Part shown: one piece after another, positions 14,161-16,201 of the stretch | Position numbering within the stretch: the first letter of the stretch is position 1 | Layout of the letters: each line of letters starts with the position of its first letter | Source: Actinomycetota bacterium | GTDB lineage: Bacteria > Actinomycetota > Thermoleophilia > Solirubrobacterales > Solirubrobacteraceae | Direction: 5' to 3' | NCBI GenBank assembly: GCA_005888335.1 | Contig: VAWY01000006.1 | Span: 1-16,201, forward strand | Length of the DNA: 16,201 bases | The notes under the pieces: model-generated | What the model was told of the DNA's origin: nothing | The model's database searches: none | Seen by the model: the letters and a program-made list of their open reading frames with translations, nothing else | Made by a program: the position numbers and the translations under genes

Positions 14161-15680
14161 TCTGGTGGGAGAACGCCGTGCTGTACCAGGTGTACCCGCG
14201 GTCGTACGCCGACTCCAACGCGGACGGGATCGGCGACCTTCGCGGCGTGACCTCGCGGCTCGACCACCTCGAGTGGCTCGGCGTCGACGCGCTCTGGCTC
14301 AGCCCGACGTTCCCCTCGCCGAACAAGGACTGGGGGTACGACGTCGCCGACTTCTACGACGTGCATCCCGACCTGGGGACGCTCGCTGACCTCGAGCAGC
14401 TGATCGTGGAGGCCGGCCGACGCGAGATCCGGGTCCTGCTCGACCTCGTCCCGAACCATACGAGCAACGAGCACGGGTGGTTCCGCGATCCTGCCAATCG
14501 CGACTGGTACGTCTGGCGCGACCCGAAGCCGGATGGCTCGCCGCCGAACAACTGGAAGTCCTCCTTCGGCGGGCCGGGGTGGACGCTCGACGAGCAGAGC
14601 GGCCAGTACTACCTGCACAACTTCCTCCCCGAGCAGCCCGATCTCGACTGGTGGAACGAGGACGTTCGCGCGGCCTTCGACGACATCCTCCGCTTCTGGT
14701 TCGAACGGGACATCGCAGGTTTCCGGATCGACGTGGCACACGCCCTCGTGAAGGACAAGGAGCTGCGCGACAACCCGCCTGCGCGTTCGGACGAGTCGCC
14801 GACCTGGAAGCGGATCGGCCAGTGGCCGAAGTACAACCTCGGCCGTCCGGAGGCCGTCGACGTGCACCGGCGCTTCCGCCGCGTCGCGCAGGAGTTCGTC
14901 CCTGAGCGGCTGCTGCTCGGCGAGACCTACGTGATGCAGTTCGACTCGCTGATGCAGTACGTCGTGCCCGACGGGCTACAGCTCTGCATGAACCTCATCT
15001 TCCTGCACGCGCCGTTCGTCGCGAAGGAGCTGGCGGCGGTCGTGGCCCGCACTGAGGAGCTGATGCCGGCCGGCGCGACGCCCGTCTGGCACGGCTCGAG
15101 CCACGACGATCCACGCTTCGCGAGCCGCTGGTGCGACGGAGACGAGGCTGCGATCCGCTGCGCGCTGATCGGCTTGCTCGCGCTGCGCGGGGCGACGATC
15201 CTCTACCAGGGGGACGAGATCGGGATGGAGGCGGTGCCGGTCCCGACCGAGCAGCAGCTGGACATGGTCGGGCGCGACCAGTGTCGGACGCCGATGGTCT
15301 GGCGGGACGACGACGGGGCGGGGTTCACGGAGCCCGGCATCCGGCCGTGGCTGCCGATCGGCTCACGCGACCGCAACGTCGCCGACCAGCGGGACGACCC
15401 AGGGTCGATCCTCGTGCTCACCCGCGATCTGATTGCGCTCCGCAAGCACCGACGGCTGCTGAGCGGCGCCTATGAGGCGGTCGCCGCCCCGGAGGACGTC
15501 TGGGCCTTCCGCCGCGCAGGCGGCGCCTACGTCGCGCTCAACCTCGGCGGCGGGCCGGTGCGCCTGGAGGGCGTCGAAGGGGCGATCGTGATCGGTAGCG
15601 ACCGGGACCGTGACGACGAGGTGCTCGACGGGACGCTCGAGCTGCGTGGACGCGAAGCCGTCATTGTCGCGACGTCATGA
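14124..15680 (+). CDS. GH13 alpha-glucosidase
   Basis: Alpha-amylase family glycoside hydrolase, most like the intracellular alpha-glucosidase/oligo-1,6-glucosidase group. 518 residues from the GTG at 14124; no signal peptide. The (beta/alpha)8 barrel shows AVLYQVYPRSYADSNADG, LSPTFPSPNKDWGYDV, DLVPNHTS (region I), YYLHNFLPEQPDLDWWN, GFRIDVAHAL (nucleophile Asp203), LLLGETYV (acid/base Glu267) and GSSHDDPR (third Asp328), in which the usual Asn of NHD is Ser326. ILYQGDEIGM is also typical. Family homology begins only at LIWWENAVLYQ, whose CTG (14157) overlaps the preceding stop as CTGA with GGGAG five bases upstream, so the true start may be CTG. Exact substrate cannot be told. Confidence 0.92.
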   Translation: MDEPRAPAGARLIWWENAVLYQVYPRSYADSNADGIGDLRGVTSRLDHLEWLGVDALWLSPTFPSPNKDWGYDVADFYDVHPDLGTLADLEQLIVEAGRREIRVLLDLVPNHTSNEHGWFRDPANRDWYVWRDPKPDGSPPNNWKSSFGGPGWTLDEQSGQYYLHNFLPEQPDLDWWNEDVRAAFDDILRFWFERDIAGFRIDVAHALVKDKELRDNPPARSDESPTWKRIGQWPKYNLGRPEAVDVHRRFRRVAQEFVPERLLLGETYVMQFDSLMQYVVPDGLQLCMNLIFLHAPFVAKELAAVVARTEELMPAGATPVWHGSSHDDPRFASRWCDGDEAAIRCALIGLLALRGATILYQGDEIGMEAVPVPTEQQLDMVGRDQCRTPMVWRDDDGAGFTEPGIRPWLPIGSRDRNVADQRDDPGSILVLTRDLIALRKHRRLLSGAYEAVAAPEDVWAFRRAGGAYVALNLGGGPVRLEGVEGAIVIGSDRDRDDEVLDGTLELRGREAVIVATS

Positions 15681-16057
15681 TCGTCGGCATCGATCATTGC
15701 GTGATTGCGATCTCGGACTGGGATCGCTCGAACGCGTTCTATCGCGACGTCGTCGGCGCCGAGCTCGTACCGCGCGGCGCCGGCTGGGTTTACAGGATCG
15801 GCGACCAGTTCCTGAGCGTCCACGGGCCCGGCTTCGACACACGGTGGGTCGCACGCGATCCGGTGCGTCCCGGCAACAGCGACCTCTGCTTCGTCTGGCA
15901 GGGCCCGATCGAAGCCGCGATCGCGCGGCTCGAGGCTCATGGCATCGAGATCGAAGCAGGCCCGCTCGACGCCGTCGGGCCGCTCGGCTATCCCGGTCGG
16001 CACGTGTACTTCCGCGATCCCGACGGGAGCTTGCTCGAGTTCGTCTCGTACGACTAG
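15677..16057 (+). CDS. VOC-fold (glyoxalase/bleomycin-resistance/dioxygenase) protein
   Basis: 126-residue single-domain protein with the paired beta-alpha-beta-beta-beta modules of the vicinal oxygen chelate fold. IDHCVIAISDWDRSNAFYRD is a textbook VOC opening, with His7 a likely metal ligand. HVYFRDPDGSLLEFVSYD is the matching end, with Glu121 the likely last ligand. Members act as glyoxalases, ring-cleaving dioxygenases or binding proteins, and sequence alone does not say which. The ATG overlaps the alpha-glucosidase stop as ATGA, so they are probably co-translated, but I see no clear metabolic link. Length is normal and no membrane segment is present. Confidence 0.9.
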   Translation: MIVGIDHCVIAISDWDRSNAFYRDVVGAELVPRGAGWVYRIGDQFLSVHGPGFDTRWVARDPVRPGNSDLCFVWQGPIEAAIARLEAHGIEIEAGPLDAVGPLGYPGRHVYFRDPDGSLLEFVSYD

Positions 16058-16060
16058 TCT
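16055..16060 (+). promoter_or_regulatory. Candidate -10 box for the PIN gene
   Basis: TAGTCT overlaps the VOC gene's TAG stop and keeps TA and the final T of the -10. It ends 9 bases before the GTG, the same distance as TAGGAT before gcvT, which would suit a leaderless transcript. GAGG (16061-16064) could instead be a ribosome site. No clear -35 is seen. Confidence 0.3.
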
Positions 16061-16069
16061 GAGGTACCC

Positions 16070-16201
16070 GTGACCAGGTTCGTCGTCGACGCCAGCGCCG
16101 TCCTTCACCTAGCGAGCGCGGAGGTCGAGGTCTCAGGCGCGCACGAGCTCCTCGCACCGACGCTCCTTCGTTCCCAGACGCTGTCGGCACTGCACGAGGC
16201 C
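16070..16201 (+). CDS. PIN-domain protein, VapC-like (3' partial)
   Basis: The first 44 codons are visible and the gene runs off the window. FVVDASAVLHL is the first strand of a PIN nuclease with the metal-binding Asp at residue 7. HELLAPTLLRSQTLSALHEA fits the next helix, where VapC toxins usually have Glu; here the position reads Gln in LLRSQ. PIN proteins are mostly VapC toxins that cut tRNA or rRNA, normally with an antitoxin gene directly upstream. None is present upstream, so this is an orphan, is paired downstream, or is not a toxin. The GTG start follows the VOC gene by 12 bases. Confidence 0.7.
   Translation, partial: MTRFVVDASAVLHLASAEVEVSGAHELLAPTLLRSQTLSALHEA

Noticed and set aside
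13134..14867. Long minus-strand open frame (577 codons)
   Set aside because: It lies antisense over gcvPB and the alpha-glucosidase, has the Arg/Ala/Pro-rich composition typical of GC-rich shadow frames, and shows no recognisable motif. The same holds for the minus frames at 4655-6358, 8126-9571, 10873-12384 and 2895-4052.
16070..16201. Complete VapBC toxin-antitoxin system
   Set aside because: The PIN gene is cut by the window end and no antitoxin-like frame lies upstream, where VapB is normally found.

Overview
The window is about 70% GC, and every convincing gene lies on the + strand. It joins the 3' half of a division and cell wall (dcw) cluster to a glycine cleavage operon and a short run of accessory genes. 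FtsZ carries the actinobacterial form of the GTP-binding loop ([12 protein letters not shown]), and neither ftsA nor ddl lies between murB and ftsZ. Both points suggest Actinomycetota. The two-subunit glycine decarboxylase (gcvPA + gcvPB) is unlike the single-chain GcvP of Mycobacterium and Streptomyces, so a deep lineage such as Thermoleophilia/Gaiellales is my best guess. That placement is inference and was not tested.

Region 1 (1-9214) is the dcw cluster: mraY (5' end outside the window), a class I methyltransferase, murD, ftsW, murG, murC, murB, ftsQ and ftsZ. Together these encode the cytoplasmic and lipid-linked steps of peptidoglycan precursor synthesis (MurB, MurC, MurD, MraY, MurG), the septal glycan polymerase FtsW and the divisome proteins FtsQ and FtsZ. 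The genes are tightly packed, several joined by 4-base GTGA stop/start overlaps. The gaps are at 1602-1704 (before murD), 7165-7195 (before ftsQ) and 8030-8140 (before ftsZ). The ftsZ gap contains two TTGACA boxes and a hairpin, so ftsZ probably has its own promoters.

Region 2 (9215-9406) is a non-coding stretch of successive hairpins ending in a terminator-like stem, followed by an 8-bp direct repeat and a TAGGAT box just before gcvT.

Region 3 (9407-13832) is the glycine cleavage operon gcvT-gcvH-gcvPA-gcvPB. It encodes the T, H and split P proteins; the L protein (lpd) is not here. Between gcvH and gcvPA lies a 41-bp exact direct repeat that forms two tandem micro-ORFs, each linked to its neighbours by GTGA overlaps. 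This is the oddest structure in the window.

Region 4 (13833-16201) has a degenerate LspA-like membrane protein with a probable frameshift, a GH13 alpha-glucosidase, a VOC-fold (glyoxalase-like) protein and the first 44 codons of a PIN-domain protein that runs off the end. I saw no tRNA, rRNA, CRISPR array, insertion sequence, phage gene or replication origin.
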